From an uncultured Alistipes sp. (GTDB lineage: Bacteria > Bacteroidota > Bacteroidia > Bacteroidales > Rikenellaceae): a stretch of DNA of 64,000 nucleotides. The translations under genes and the position numbers were made by a program. Below, piece by piece: positions 1 through 9,304 of this stretch; positions within the stretch are counted from its first letter, which is position 1; the number at the start of each line of letters is the position of its first letter. The stretch is taken from positions 1-64,000 of the forward strand of contig CANQIF010000008.1 in NCBI GenBank assembly GCA_947623965.1. The letters are read 5' to 3'. The notes under the pieces are model-generated. The model was not told the origin of the DNA. It was given only the letters and a program-made list of their open reading frames with translations, and searched no databases.

Positions 1-120
1 TTTTGTTGTTTTTAGCCTAAATATAACAACTTCAATCCATTACACAAGTTTTATGTCTCTTTTTGGCACATAAGCCAGAATTTCAATATTGAGTATTCCG
101 CTTCAATTGTACTGTCAGCA

Positions 121-1440
121 GTGGCTGCCGCAATCGGCAATGCCTGCCAGATACAGATTAAGGGCAACTGGCGGACAAGCCCATCCATCTATATGATGCT
201 GGTCGGTCGCCCCGGATTGGGCAAGACGCCGCCGCTGAGTTTCCTCTATCGCCCGATTCACGAGCAGGACGACCGGATGTTCGAGCAGTATCTACAGGAG
301 TGCGATAAGTTTGAACGTGCTCTTGCAGCGGCGGGCAAAAATAAAGACGCAAACGACAGCCCCCTGCTCAAGAAGCCCCAATTAGTCACTACCGTCATAT
401 CGGACTTTACGCCTGAAGCGCTGATGCACGTCCACCAGCACAATCTTCGGGGTGTGGTTATCGAGGTCGATGAGATTCTGGCGATGTTCAACTCCGTAAA
501 ACGATACAACAGCAAGAACAACCTGATTGAAGACCTGCTCTCCGCTTATAGCGGCCGCCCGTTAAAGTCCGTCCGCAAATCCGAAGCGCGACCGATATTG
601 ATTCGCCAGCCTTGCATCAATGTCATCGGCTCGGTGCAGACCAATCTGCTGCCGGAGGTGTTCCGCAACGAGTACAAGGCAAACGGACTGCTCGACCGAT
701 TCCTCTTTGTCTATCCCAAAGATCAACGCATCTCGAAGTGGCAGCGCACAGACCGCGACATGCCCCGTCCCGATACGATGGGTCAGTGGCGCATGATACT
801 GAACAGGATTCTCAACCTACCTTGTCCTACTAATGAGAATGGTAATACGGTTTGTTCGCTGGTGCTGAATCTGGCGGAAGATGCCGAGGCGTATTTCTAT
901 GACTGGTATAACGGGATCATAGACACGGTGAACGCCGTCGAAAACGACGCCGAAGTCGATAGTCGTAAAACGAAATTGGACGGCAACGCCGCCCGATTGT
1001 CGTTAGTCTTTCAGATTCTGAAATGGGCTGCCGGCGAAGGGTATATGCAATATATCGACCTCGATTCCGTCAAGGCGGCGATTCGGATGATAGACTACTA
1101 CGAAGATACCTATCAGCGCGTTCTGGAAAGTATCGTTTCCGCCGGTATCGGAGACAACAAGGAGGCGTGGCTGTCGCTGCTCGGCGATACCTTCACCGCG
1201 GGCGAATCCGTCATTGCAGGTCGGAAAGTCGAGTTGTCCCGCCGCACGGTCTACTATGCATTGGACAAGTTGAGCCGGGAGCCGAACCCTGTTTTAGAGA
1301 AACTGCATCACGGCACCTACCGCAAGACCTCTGCGATTGCATCTTGCACTATTGCACTTTCCTCGGAGGGTAAGGCGGCAGAGCAGGCGGGTCAAAGTGC
1401 AAAAGTGCAGTGTGCAACCTATAATACTGACGAGCGATGA
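121..1440 (+). CDS. DUF3987 helicase-like protein of a mobile element, 5' end uncertain
   Basis: The protein belongs to the DUF3987 family, P-loop proteins found beside primase and mobilization genes in Bacteroidetes mobile elements and thought to take part in element replication. A Walker A motif, GRPGLGKT, lies at about residues 29-36, and an acidic Walker-B-like stretch, VVIEVDE, near residue 115. The first start codon is the GTG at 121, but the frame stays open back to a TAG at 13-15. The upstream residues (ending ASIVLSAVAAAIGN) look like family sequence, so the domain seems to begin before 121 although no ATG is available. Either the 5' end is broken or an unusual start is used. The stop overlaps the next ATG (ATGA), so the two are translationally coupled. 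Confidence 0.75.
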   Translation: MAAAIGNACQIQIKGNWRTSPSIYMMLVGRPGLGKTPPLSFLYRPIHEQDDRMFEQYLQECDKFERALAAAGKNKDANDSPLLKKPQLVTTVISDFTPEALMHVHQHNLRGVVIEVDEILAMFNSVKRYNSKNNLIEDLLSAYSGRPLKSVRKSEARPILIRQPCINVIGSVQTNLLPEVFRNEYKANGLLDRFLFVYPKDQRISKWQRTDRDMPRPDTMGQWRMILNRILNLPCPTNENGNTVCSLVLNLAEDAEAYFYDWYNGIIDTVNAVENDAEVDSRKTKLDGNAARLSLVFQILKWAAGEGYMQYIDLDSVKAAIRMIDYYEDTYQRVLESIVSAGIGDNKEAWLSLLGDTFTAGESVIAGRKVELSRRTVYYALDKLSREPNPVLEKLHHGTYRKTSAIASCTIALSSEGKAAEQAGQSAKVQCATYNTDER

Positions 1441-2465
1441 GTGAGTACCGTTTTCATTTAGAGAGGTACCGCTGCGGGAGCAAGATTGACTGTCCGAGTT
1501 GTGGAAAGAAGCGCTGCTTTGTCCGGTATATCGACGAGCAGGGAACGGTGCGTTTTCCCTCGACGGTCGGTAAGTGCGACCACGAGCAGAGTTGCGGCTA
1601 CCACTACACGCCGCGCGAATATTTTCGGGATAACCCCGAAGCAATGCACAATGATGACTGCCGTATCGACCGTATATGTCGCCAGTCCGTTGTACACGCC
1701 CGAACGGCACCGGTCGAAGTCTCTTATATTTCGCCAGCCATTGTAGCAGCGAGTTTGTCGCACTATGACAGGAACCCGCTGTATCGGTATCTCTGCGGCG
1801 TGTTCGGAGCGGAGGAGACTGTGCGGTTATTCAATCTCTACCACGTTGGCACATCGGCAAAGTGGGGCGGTTCGACAGTCTTCTGGCAGACGGACGAATT
1901 GGGAAAAGTCCGCACGGGTAAGATTATGCTGTACAATTCCTCGACGGGTCGCCGCGTCAAGGAGCCGCAAGCGTGTGTCAGTTGGGCGCACGCAGAACTC
2001 CGCCTGCCGAACTTCCATTTGCGGCAGTGTCTGTTCGGACAATACTTGCTTCCGATATACCCCGACAGGACGATCTTTCTGGTCGAGAGCGAGAAGTCTG
2101 CCGTTATCGCTTCGCACTATATGCCGGATGCCCTTTGGCTTGCCACGGGAGGCAAGAACGGGTGCTTCAATGTCCAGACTGTCGAGATACTGCGCGGACG
2201 CGATGTCATCCTGCTGCCTGACCTCGGAGCGACCGACGCGTGGCAGGAGAAGTTGCCGATGTTTCGCCCCGTCTGCCGTAGCGTCACTGTCAGTATGATG
2301 CTGGAAGATATGGCAACCGACGAACAATGCAGGCAAGGACTGGATATTGCCGATTTTCTGCTTGCGACTCCTACCAGTCGTCAGATACTCCAGCAGATGA
2401 TTGCTCGCAATCCCTGCATTCGGCAACTCATTGATGAATTGGACTTGGAGTTGGTCGAAGAATAG
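1437..2465 (+). CDS. zinc-ribbon / toprim-like primase protein of the mobile element
   Basis: This 342-residue protein starts with a zinc-ribbon-like region (Cys at about 19, 22, 47 and 53, within CPSCGKKRC and GKCDHEQSC). The C-terminal half has a toprim-like core: an acidic FLVESEKSAVIAS strand, then ATGGKNGC, then LLPDLGATDAW. This layout is that of the DUF6371/primase-like proteins that accompany DUF3987 genes in Bacteroidetes integrative elements. A role in priming or replicating the element is inferred from family and context. It overlaps the preceding gene by four bases. The next gene starts 224 bp downstream, after a palindrome-rich stretch. Confidence 0.7.
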   Translation: MSEYRFHLERYRCGSKIDCPSCGKKRCFVRYIDEQGTVRFPSTVGKCDHEQSCGYHYTPREYFRDNPEAMHNDDCRIDRICRQSVVHARTAPVEVSYISPAIVAASLSHYDRNPLYRYLCGVFGAEETVRLFNLYHVGTSAKWGGSTVFWQTDELGKVRTGKIMLYNSSTGRRVKEPQACVSWAHAELRLPNFHLRQCLFGQYLLPIYPDRTIFLVESEKSAVIASHYMPDALWLATGGKNGCFNVQTVEILRGRDVILLPDLGATDAWQEKLPMFRPVCRSVTVSMMLEDMATDEQCRQGLDIADFLLATPTSRQILQQMIARNPCIRQLIDELDLELVEE

Positions 2466-2503
2466 AGAACGAACAGCGCACTGTCCGGGGAATTTGGGTT
2501 GGG

Positions 2504-2637
2504 TAAATTTCCGTAGCTTATTAGGGCATTTTTGCTTCGCCCGCAGCCGCAAGCGGCAGCTAAAAATAGCCCCATAAGCGAAAGGGCGTGCCCTCTCGAC
2601 TCTCGATTGCCTTACGGCTGGTATAGACGGAAATTTA
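2504..2637. other. nested inverted repeats, candidate oriT
   Basis: Three nested palindromes lie just before the relaxase gene. The outer arms are a perfect 11-bp inverted repeat (TAAATTTCCGT at 2504-2514 and its complement at 2627-2637). The middle arms are imperfect, 17 nt each (2517-2533 and 2562-2578). The inner hairpin is GCCGC-AA-GCGGC (2546-2557). MobV-type relaxases usually act at a palindromic site directly upstream of their own gene, so an origin of transfer is the simplest reading. A replication origin is an alternative. Confidence 0.45.
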
Positions 2638-2689
2638 CGCCCTAATTCCAAACAGAACAACTGTTATACATGAAACAAAGAAAAGATTT

Positions 2690-4066
2690 ATGAGTAATAT
2701 ACAATACGCCGTATGCCACCTGCAGCGTGGCAGCGGCAACGATTCCGGGATGTCGTGCCGTATCGAGCGCAAGACCGCTGACGGTAAAGTGTACATACCC
2801 GACAATGCCGACAAGACAAAAACGCACCTCAATCGGGAACTCATACCTTTCCCCGAAGGGGTACGCAACCGAACTGAGGCTATCCAATATCGGATCGACC
2901 ATGCAGGACTGCACCGCAAGGTCGGTAAGAACCAAACGAAAGCCATCCGTATTATCCTCACTGGTTCACACGAGCAAATGATGAAGATTGTACAAATCGG
3001 CAAGTTAGACAGGTGGACGGATGCCAATCTGAAATGGCTTAAAGATACCTTCGACGAAGAGAATGTTGTGTCGTGTGTCCTCCAGATGGACGAGAAGACG
3101 CCGCACCTGCACGCGACGGTAGTGCCAATCGTTACAGGCGAGCGCAAACGCAAATCCCGTGAAGGCGAGAAAAAGTATCGGACACAAGCAGGTCCAAGAC
3201 TATCCGCAGATGATGTTATGGGGCGTTCGCGGTTGTCCACTTATCAGAATACCTACGCCGAAGCCATGCGGGAATTCGGTTTGCAGCGCGGAGTGGTCGG
3301 GTCGACAGCCAAGCACCAATCCAACGGCGAATATTACCGGCAGCAGATATTGCAATTCGAAAACGATATTGCCAGATTGACTGCCGAAGTAGAAAAAGCC
3401 AACGAAGGACGCAGTGCCATTTTATCACTCTTCGGCAAAGGCGACCTTGCAAAAGCCAAGAAAAACCTTGCAGCCAAAGACGAGCTGATAGCCAAACTTA
3501 AAGCACAGATAAGGAAGTTGCAAGAGGAACGCAACGCCATTGTACAAAACCACAAGCAGGAACTAACGAAGTTGAAGAATAGTTATCAGGCGGAGATTGA
3601 CAAGGCTATCAAAGATGCAGAAGCCTTGCGCAAGACGCTGAACTCAAAAGATGCACAGATAGCCAACCAATCCCAACGCATTGCCGAACTCGACCGCAAA
3701 GCTAATCCACAGCGTTATCTGCTGTCATCGGGAGCGAAACTGGTCAAGGTCAATGTTCCGAACTACAACAACCCGTCGTTGCATATCTGGACACGTGTCG
3801 GCAATGAACTGTTCGATGATACAAAGTTTCAGATAGACTACGACCTTGCGCAGCAACACTTAAATCACTGCATAACGGACGAGGAATTTGTGAATGCCGT
3901 CTTCGAGCCGCAGGAACAGATGAATCAAGCGCAAGCAGACTTGTTAGGCGCAGCACTTATCCTTGCTACCGGCGGTCCCGCCCAGACCCGTGTCGGTACT
4001 GGTGCCGGCAGCTCACAATCCGACTTGCCTTGGAGCGACAAGAAGAATAACACGAGGAAACGGTAA
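2690..4066 (+). CDS. MobV-family (Pre/Mob) relaxase
   Basis: This is a mobilization relaxase that would nick one strand at oriT and stay bound to its 5' end. The N-terminal domain has the CHLQRG segment (residues 9-14) and the metal-binding HxH motif in PHLHATVVP (His 139 and 141). The RGVVGSTAKHQS segment near 205-216 is also usual in the family. Residues about 220-340 are a long charged coiled coil (AEVEKANEG, KDELIAKLKAQIRKLQEERN). The length of 458 aa is normal. With the primase-like pair upstream it forms the mobilization and replication half of a mobilizable element. No coupling protein or secretion genes are visible, so transfer would need a helper element. Confidence 0.88.
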   Translation: MSNIQYAVCHLQRGSGNDSGMSCRIERKTADGKVYIPDNADKTKTHLNRELIPFPEGVRNRTEAIQYRIDHAGLHRKVGKNQTKAIRIILTGSHEQMMKIVQIGKLDRWTDANLKWLKDTFDEENVVSCVLQMDEKTPHLHATVVPIVTGERKRKSREGEKKYRTQAGPRLSADDVMGRSRLSTYQNTYAEAMREFGLQRGVVGSTAKHQSNGEYYRQQILQFENDIARLTAEVEKANEGRSAILSLFGKGDLAKAKKNLAAKDELIAKLKAQIRKLQEERNAIVQNHKQELTKLKNSYQAEIDKAIKDAEALRKTLNSKDAQIANQSQRIAELDRKANPQRYLLSSGAKLVKVNVPNYNNPSLHIWTRVGNELFDDTKFQIDYDLAQQHLNHCITDEEFVNAVFEPQEQMNQAQADLLGAALILATGGPAQTRVGTGAGSSQSDLPWSDKKNNTRKR

Positions 4067-4070
4067 AAAG

Positions 4071-4101
4071 AAAAGTCCTACAAGTTGCTTGCAGGACTTT
4101 C
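4071..4101. terminator. bidirectional terminator between convergent genes
   Basis: A 14-bp stem with one mismatch and a 3-nt TTG loop has an A-run on its left arm and a T-run on its right arm. It lies between the relaxase gene and the convergent membrane-protein gene and can serve both. Confidence 0.7.
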
Positions 4102-4125
4102 TGTTTGATGTGAAATCTGGAAAAT

Positions 4126-4896
4126 TTAATTCCATCTCGCCCAAAAACCTTCTAGCGATGTGTCAATGGTAGGCATAGAGGATATTTGAGAGCTAACCTC
4201 ACTCCAATGAAAACGATCGTTACAAGCAGCATTTAACTCTGTTATATTGATGGTTATTTGCGATTTAATATTTTGAATTTCTTTCAGTAATGTAATCAAT
4301 GTCCGGTTTGTATTAGGAGATGCAAATGTAATAACGGGAGAAAATATCCCCTTCTCATGTTCTTTAATTTTATCTGTGTTTATTGCTATCTCCAAATAAA
4401 TGCAATCATTGGCTAATGCCTCCAAATTACCAAGTTGAGCAGAATGTAGCCGATTAATAATTTTGATAATTGTCTTCGTCTTTTTGGTTTTAACCAAAGG
4501 ATTATAATCGGTCGCACGCATCGCAGGTGTTAATTGTTTGATAGTATTTGATAAGCAATGCAATAGATTGGCTGGAATAATTTCTTTTGATGATAACAAA
4601 TTCTGTATGCTTGTCTCTGCTATATGCAATTGCCCGTAAAGAGTTACCATTTGTATGAATAGCCATCGCTCCACCGATTCTTGAATTTGAAAGAATTTAT
4701 ATACTTCTGTGGCTATTAATACCATAAAACTCGCAAATATACCAGTCAAGCAACTTAATAGGAACTCATTGGAAATCCACGCTGAATTGGCGGAACAAAA
4801 TACAAGTTCTTTATTGACAGATACGAAATAAGACATTCCCAGAAAAAGGGCGCAGAATCCAAGCAAATAGAATATCGTATGTTTTAACTGTGTCAT
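4126..4896 (-). CDS. two-transmembrane helical protein, last gene of the RM operon
   Basis: I do not recognise this 256-residue family. Two hydrophobic segments (about residues 7-26 and 46-66) are separated by a short polar loop. The remaining roughly 190 residues are predicted to be mostly helical and cytoplasmic. The gene is more AT-rich than its neighbours. It starts 35 bp after the hsdR stop in the same direction, so it is probably co-transcribed as the last gene of the restriction-modification operon. That position suggests an accessory defence role, such as a membrane effector, but no motif supports a specific function. Confidence 0.6.
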   Translation of the reverse strand: MTQLKHTIFYLLGFCALFLGMSYFVSVNKELVFCSANSAWISNEFLLSCLTGIFASFMVLIATEVYKFFQIQESVERWLFIQMVTLYGQLHIAETSIQNLLSSKEIIPANLLHCLSNTIKQLTPAMRATDYNPLVKTKKTKTIIKIINRLHSAQLGNLEALANDCIYLEIAINTDKIKEHEKGIFSPVITFASPNTNRTLITLLKEIQNIKSQITINITELNAACNDRFHWSEVSSQISSMPTIDTSLEGFWARWN

Positions 4897-4931
4897 AATT
4901 ATTGAATTTTAAATGTTTATAAACTTTCTTT

Positions 4932-7900
4932 CTATGCCGTAAGCCAGCCGTAGCCCTGAACTGCCATGTCGATGAAGTGATTCATCAACAGGTTTGTTTT
5001 GGTGGCAAATACTTCACGGTCGTAGGAATCCGGCAGGTCATTATTCAAGGAAACCTTAATAATGGCCATGACCTTCTGTTTAGGTTGCTCATCTTTGTAC
5101 CAGTCTACGACCATAACGTTATTCTTTTCTTCGGAGAGTTTCTTATATAGGTTCTTTGCTGCTAACTTTACCTTCTGTTCTTCTTTCTGAGTCAGTTTAC
5201 GGTCTTTGATAAGAAGGTCGAAGATTTCAAGTTCTTCTTCCTCCAAATCCATTTCAGTGGCGCGACCCTGCTCCCGCTTCAGTTCCTCTATGAGTTGAAG
5301 AAGTTTCTCGTAATAATCTTCATTTTCGCTGCCGCCGGCATTATAACGGTCGATGATACTCTTGTATCGTTCTGAGAATGCGATACGAGTGCAGTTCTGG
5401 TTGATAAGTTGTGTTAAAGCATCTTCTATATACTCCCGTAAACTTTCTATTTCCAGCGCCTTATAGGGAGAATCGCTTATGACTTTGCGAACGGCATTCA
5501 CATCCAGTTTGCTAAGGTCAATCACCTTGCTTTTGTAGATACCATAACGGGCTTGATCTTCTGCCGCAATGGCCGATACGCTGTCATCAAGAGCGTGCGC
5601 CATTCTTGCTTTGGCACGATTCAGTTTCTCGTCGTCTATTTGGTTGCAGAATAGTCCATGCAGGTAACTCAAAGGTGCAAACTTGTCGTTCGCCCAGCCT
5701 CTTTCGAATATTTCAGGCTTGCTTGCATCGTAAAGATTCATCAGCAAGTTGCTCAACACCTTGAAACGATCTTTCCAATCGTCCTTTTCAAGGATTTTTA
5801 CATACGCCTGCCGTAACAGCTCAAGCTGATCGAGCGTATTGGCCTCGGCCGTAATATTTTCTATGCTTATGCCCAACTGCATAAGGAACACGTCGCACTC
5901 CGCGATACATTCATCTATATTCCGGATAAGCGTTTCAATGTCTTTTGCCGGGTATTCCGAGCCGTTATCATGGGAGGCGTAGTCGCTCAGCGCCCGCTGC
6001 ATATACTTGAACACATTGACATAATCGACCACGATACCGCAACTCTTGCCGGGGAATACACGGTTTGCGCGGGCTATCGCCTGCATCAACGTGTGCCCCT
6101 TCATCGGTTTGTCGAGATAGAGCGTGGAGAGCGACGGCACATCAAAACCGGTCAGCCACATAGCGCACACGAAGACAAGGCACAACGGATTGTCCGGATC
6201 CTTAAAGCGGTCCTCGATGTCTTTGCCGTCCGGCGTTATCTCGTTCAACTTCTTGCGGTGTAGGATGATGTCAAGTCCCTGTGCTGCGAATTTTTCGGCT
6301 TCATCGGCCTCTTCGCTTATTACCACAGCCATCTCAACCTTATTCATATAGTTGAGCCGTTCGGTAAGACGGTCGCGTTCTTCTTTACTCTTTGTGCTGT
6401 TGCGTTCTTGTATAAGGTTCTTTTTTCCCTCGGCCCAATATTTCTGCACCTTGTCGTACATCTTGACTGCGGTGTACTTATCCACGCTCACCACCATCCC
6501 CTTGCCGAGGAATCCGCGACGCGGGAAATGGTGCGCTATGTCTTGCGCAATACGGTCCAGACGCCCGTCGCGTTTTATCACTTCCAGAATGCGGGACGAC
6601 GAGTTTTCAAGCAATTCTTTTTCTCGGTCATTCAGATTCTCGTCCTCCACTATCTGGTCGATGTCGGTATCGAGCCAGTCATTGGTCAGTCCGACTTCGG
6701 GCACACGACGGCTGTAGAACAAAGGTACCGTGCTGCCGTCCTCGATAGCCTGTGCAAAATTATACTCCGACACATAGTCGCCGAACCATTGGTTTGTCAG
6801 GCGCTTGCTGCCTAAAAGAGGCGTCCCTGTGAAGGCTATATAATTGGCGTTGGGCAAAGCCGCGTGCATATTTTCCGCCAACTGCTTATATTGTGTGCGG
6901 TGCGCCTCGTCTACAAGCACAAAGATGTCGTTCCGTTCCGAGAGCAAGGGGTATTTCTTGGTCTTGTCATACTGGAATTTGTGGATGAGCGTAAACACCA
7001 TCGGCTTGTTGCCCGACAAAAATTCTCGGAGTTGTGCGGCATTCTTCGGCTGGCACTCCTCCTTATCCCCAATCACCTCTGAACGCACGAATGTCTTGTG
7101 AATCTGCGCATCGAGGTCTTCACGGTCGGTAATCACCAAAAAGGTGAAATTACCGCGCAGTTTGCGCCTGACCTTGCGCACGAACATAACCATCGAGTAA
7201 CTCTTGCCTGAACCTTGCGTGTGCCAGAAAACGCCCAGTTTTCCTTGCAGTTCCTCTCTGTTTTCGGCACTCTTCATCAAATTGTTGACACCTAAATATT
7301 GGTGGTTCTTGGCAATAATTTTTATGCGTTTATTGTCGAAGAAAATGAAGTTTTCTATGTAGTCGAGCAATCGCTCTTTGCGGAAAAGGCCGTCTATCAG
7401 GTTGGTGATGCTCAGTCCGTGTTCTTCGATCTGTTTGCGGTCGATCTTCTCTTTCTCGTCATCCACACGCAACCACTCAAAGAAAAACTCGTAGCCGGCA
7501 TTCCATGCGCCGATCTTTGTCTGCAAACCATTGGACAAGACGCATATTTGATTAAACGCAAAGATGTTGGGAATGTCCGACCGATAGGAAACGAGGTTTT
7601 TGTTGTAGGATTCTTCTACTTTTACGGTTGAGTTTTTCAACTCTATGAATACCAAAGGCAGACCGTTGACAAAAAGCAATACATCCGGACGTCGGTAGCG
7701 GAACCGCCCTTTAATCCACATTTGGTTAACGCAGTGAAAGTCATTTTTGGTCGGATCGTCGAAATCAATCAATTTCACAATATCGAAATCTTCCCGATTC
7801 TGCTTGCGCGTCTTTACCTTGATCCCATTGCGAATCTGATTGTAGAACTTATAGTTCGTGTCCACCATATCCGTACCGGTATAATCTTTCCGGTATTCGC

Positions 7901-8132
7901 GCACGATCTCGTCGAGAACCTCCGGGGCAATTTGAGGATTAAGGCGTTTCAGCGCATTGCGGAATACCTCGGGCAGTATGCATTCAGTCACACTCGACCG
8001 ACCGGTCGTCGAAACATCGTTCTGCGCCTCGACGCTTGGATCACACGCTATGCGCTGCCACCCATACTTCGGCTGCGTCAGCCTGTCGCATATCGCCTGC
8101 TCGATATTGTCTTCGCTTATGAATGATGCCAT
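4932..8132 (-). CDS. hsdR: type I restriction endonuclease, R subunit
   Basis: HsdR translocates DNA with ATP and cleaves it when the complex meets unmethylated sites. The 1066-residue protein has the N-terminal PD-(D/E)xK nuclease (RRPDVLLF around Asp150, then FIELK around 163-166). Two RecA-like helicase lobes follow, with Walker A HTQGSGKS at 304-311 and the DEAH box at 408-411. Further helicase motifs (ITDREDLDAQ, FTGTPL, GFDVPSLSTLYLD, QAIARANRVFPGK) are intact. A long helical C-terminal region binds the rest of the complex. The ATG lies one base downstream of the preceding stop, so translation is coupled. All catalytic motifs I can see are present. Confidence 0.95.
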   Translation of the reverse strand: MASFISEDNIEQAICDRLTQPKYGWQRIACDPSVEAQNDVSTTGRSSVTECILPEVFRNALKRLNPQIAPEVLDEIVREYRKDYTGTDMVDTNYKFYNQIRNGIKVKTRKQNREDFDIVKLIDFDDPTKNDFHCVNQMWIKGRFRYRRPDVLLFVNGLPLVFIELKNSTVKVEESYNKNLVSYRSDIPNIFAFNQICVLSNGLQTKIGAWNAGYEFFFEWLRVDDEKEKIDRKQIEEHGLSITNLIDGLFRKERLLDYIENFIFFDNKRIKIIAKNHQYLGVNNLMKSAENREELQGKLGVFWHTQGSGKSYSMVMFVRKVRRKLRGNFTFLVITDREDLDAQIHKTFVRSEVIGDKEECQPKNAAQLREFLSGNKPMVFTLIHKFQYDKTKKYPLLSERNDIFVLVDEAHRTQYKQLAENMHAALPNANYIAFTGTPLLGSKRLTNQWFGDYVSEYNFAQAIEDGSTVPLFYSRRVPEVGLTNDWLDTDIDQIVEDENLNDREKELLENSSSRILEVIKRDGRLDRIAQDIAHHFPRRGFLGKGMVVSVDKYTAVKMYDKVQKYWAEGKKNLIQERNSTKSKEERDRLTERLNYMNKVEMAVVISEEADEAEKFAAQGLDIILHRKKLNEITPDGKDIEDRFKDPDNPLCLVFVCAMWLTGFDVPSLSTLYLDKPMKGHTLMQAIARANRVFPGKSCGIVVDYVNVFKYMQRALSDYASHDNGSEYPAKDIETLIRNIDECIAECDVFLMQLGISIENITAEANTLDQLELLRQAYVKILEKDDWKDRFKVLSNLLMNLYDASKPEIFERGWANDKFAPLSYLHGLFCNQIDDEKLNRAKARMAHALDDSVSAIAAEDQARYGIYKSKVIDLSKLDVNAVRKVISDSPYKALEIESLREYIEDALTQLINQNCTRIAFSERYKSIIDRYNAGGSENEDYYEKLLQLIEELKREQGRATEMDLEEEELEIFDLLIKDRKLTQKEEQKVKLAAKNLYKKLSEEKNNVMVVDWYKDEQPKQKVMAIIKVSLNNDLPDSYDREVFATKTNLLMNHFIDMAVQGYGWLTA

Positions 8133-8133
8133 A

Positions 8134-9285
8134 CTATTTCACTTTTTCTCGTTTCGCTCTCAACTCCAGTTCCGCCACCGTGCGGTCCACCACTTCTTCC
8201 AATTGGTAAGTGGCTACCCCCAACGGTTTATTGATGTCTTTTAGCGACCATTCCACTACGGTTTTGTCCGTGGATTTACAGATAATCAGCCCCACGGAGG
8301 GGTTGTCGCCTGCTCCCCGTAACAGTTCGTCGGCAGCAGAAACATAGAAATTGAGTTTGCCGGCAAACTCGGGAATGTACTTTACCGCTTTCAACTCTAT
8401 GATGACATACCTGTGCTGCGGAATATGGTAAAACACCAAATCGGGGAAGAATGTCTGCCCGCCCGGCATCTGCAACTCCATCTGACGCCCCACGAACGAA
8501 AAACCCTTGCCCAATTCCAACAGAAATTGGGTGATGTTGGCAACAAGTGCCTCTTCCAAGTCGCGCTCGTCATATTCGGCTTTCATGGATAGGAAATCAA
8601 AGTGATACGGGTCTTTCAGTATCTCTTTGGCCTGCAAGTTTTGCGGCGAGGGCAATGTCTGTTCAAAGTTGGTAACAGCAGAGCCTTGCGCTTGGAAAAG
8701 GTTGGCTGAAATCTTGTTTTCAAGCACGCTGCGGCTCCAACCCTCTTCTGCCACTTTGTTGATATAGAATAAGGCCTCGTCAAGGGATTGGCATTTGGAT
8801 ATAATGGATATATGCTGTCCCCAAGGAACCTTCCCGAATAATTTCGGCATTTCCAAAAGGTCAGCAACTTGCTGACTTTTTTCTTCCATCTCAATTTGGT
8901 CAACGACTTGTTGACCTTTTTCATTCTCCAATTGGTCAATAGTTTGTTGACTTTTTACGACCCGCTCATAATAGAACGAATACCAACGTTTTATATACTT
9001 AATATTGGAGTCGGAGAAACCTGTTATATCCGGAAACGCCTGACGCATATCGAGGGCGAACTGCTTCACCACGCCTGCGCCCCAACGCTCCTCTGCGCGC
9101 AGGGCTACCAAATCGCGGCCGATGCTCCAATAGAATTCCAGCATGGAGGTATTGACCCGGATTGAGGCTCTTATCTGGCTTTGGCGGAAACGGTTTTTTA
9201 CATCTGCCAGCCACGCTACATATTTTGTGTCCGACAGCATTCCGTCTCGATATACAAATGTCGGTTTGCTTTCCATATCTTTCAT
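8134..9285 (-). CDS. DUF1016 / PDDEXK nuclease-domain protein (YhcG family)
   Basis: The N-terminal DUF1016 domain (about 20-110, with FYWSIGRDLV and the WGAGVVKQFALDM stretch) is followed by a repeat linker (113-147). A PWGQHISII segment comes next, and the C-terminal PD-(D/E)xK fold ends the protein: PDLVFYH at 281-287 and IIELK at 295-299. Proteins of this family are frequent inside type I restriction loci, as here between hsdS and hsdR. Their exact contribution is not settled, and an accessory nuclease role is inferred. The gene sits 19 bp after hsdS and one base before hsdR in the same operon. Confidence 0.88.
   Translation of the reverse strand: MKDMESKPTFVYRDGMLSDTKYVAWLADVKNRFRQSQIRASIRVNTSMLEFYWSIGRDLVALRAEERWGAGVVKQFALDMRQAFPDITGFSDSNIKYIKRWYSFYYERVVKSQQTIDQLENEKGQQVVDQIEMEEKSQQVADLLEMPKLFGKVPWGQHISIISKCQSLDEALFYINKVAEEGWSRSVLENKISANLFQAQGSAVTNFEQTLPSPQNLQAKEILKDPYHFDFLSMKAEYDERDLEEALVANITQFLLELGKGFSFVGRQMELQMPGGQTFFPDLVFYHIPQHRYVIIELKAVKYIPEFAGKLNFYVSAADELLRGAGDNPSVGLIICKSTDKTVVEWSLKDINKPLGVATYQLEEVVDRTVAELELRAKREKVK
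8845..8952 (-). repeat. in-gene tandem repeat in the DUF1016 linker
   Basis: Three degenerate 12-13-residue units occur in tandem: QQTIDQLENEKG, QQVVDQIEMEEKS and QQVADLLEMPKL. At DNA level each unit carries the same GTTGAC/GCTGAC-like core. Unit number could change by slippage and alter the linker length. Confidence 0.7.
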
Positions 9286-9304
9286 TCTTTTAGAACATTC
9301 AAAT

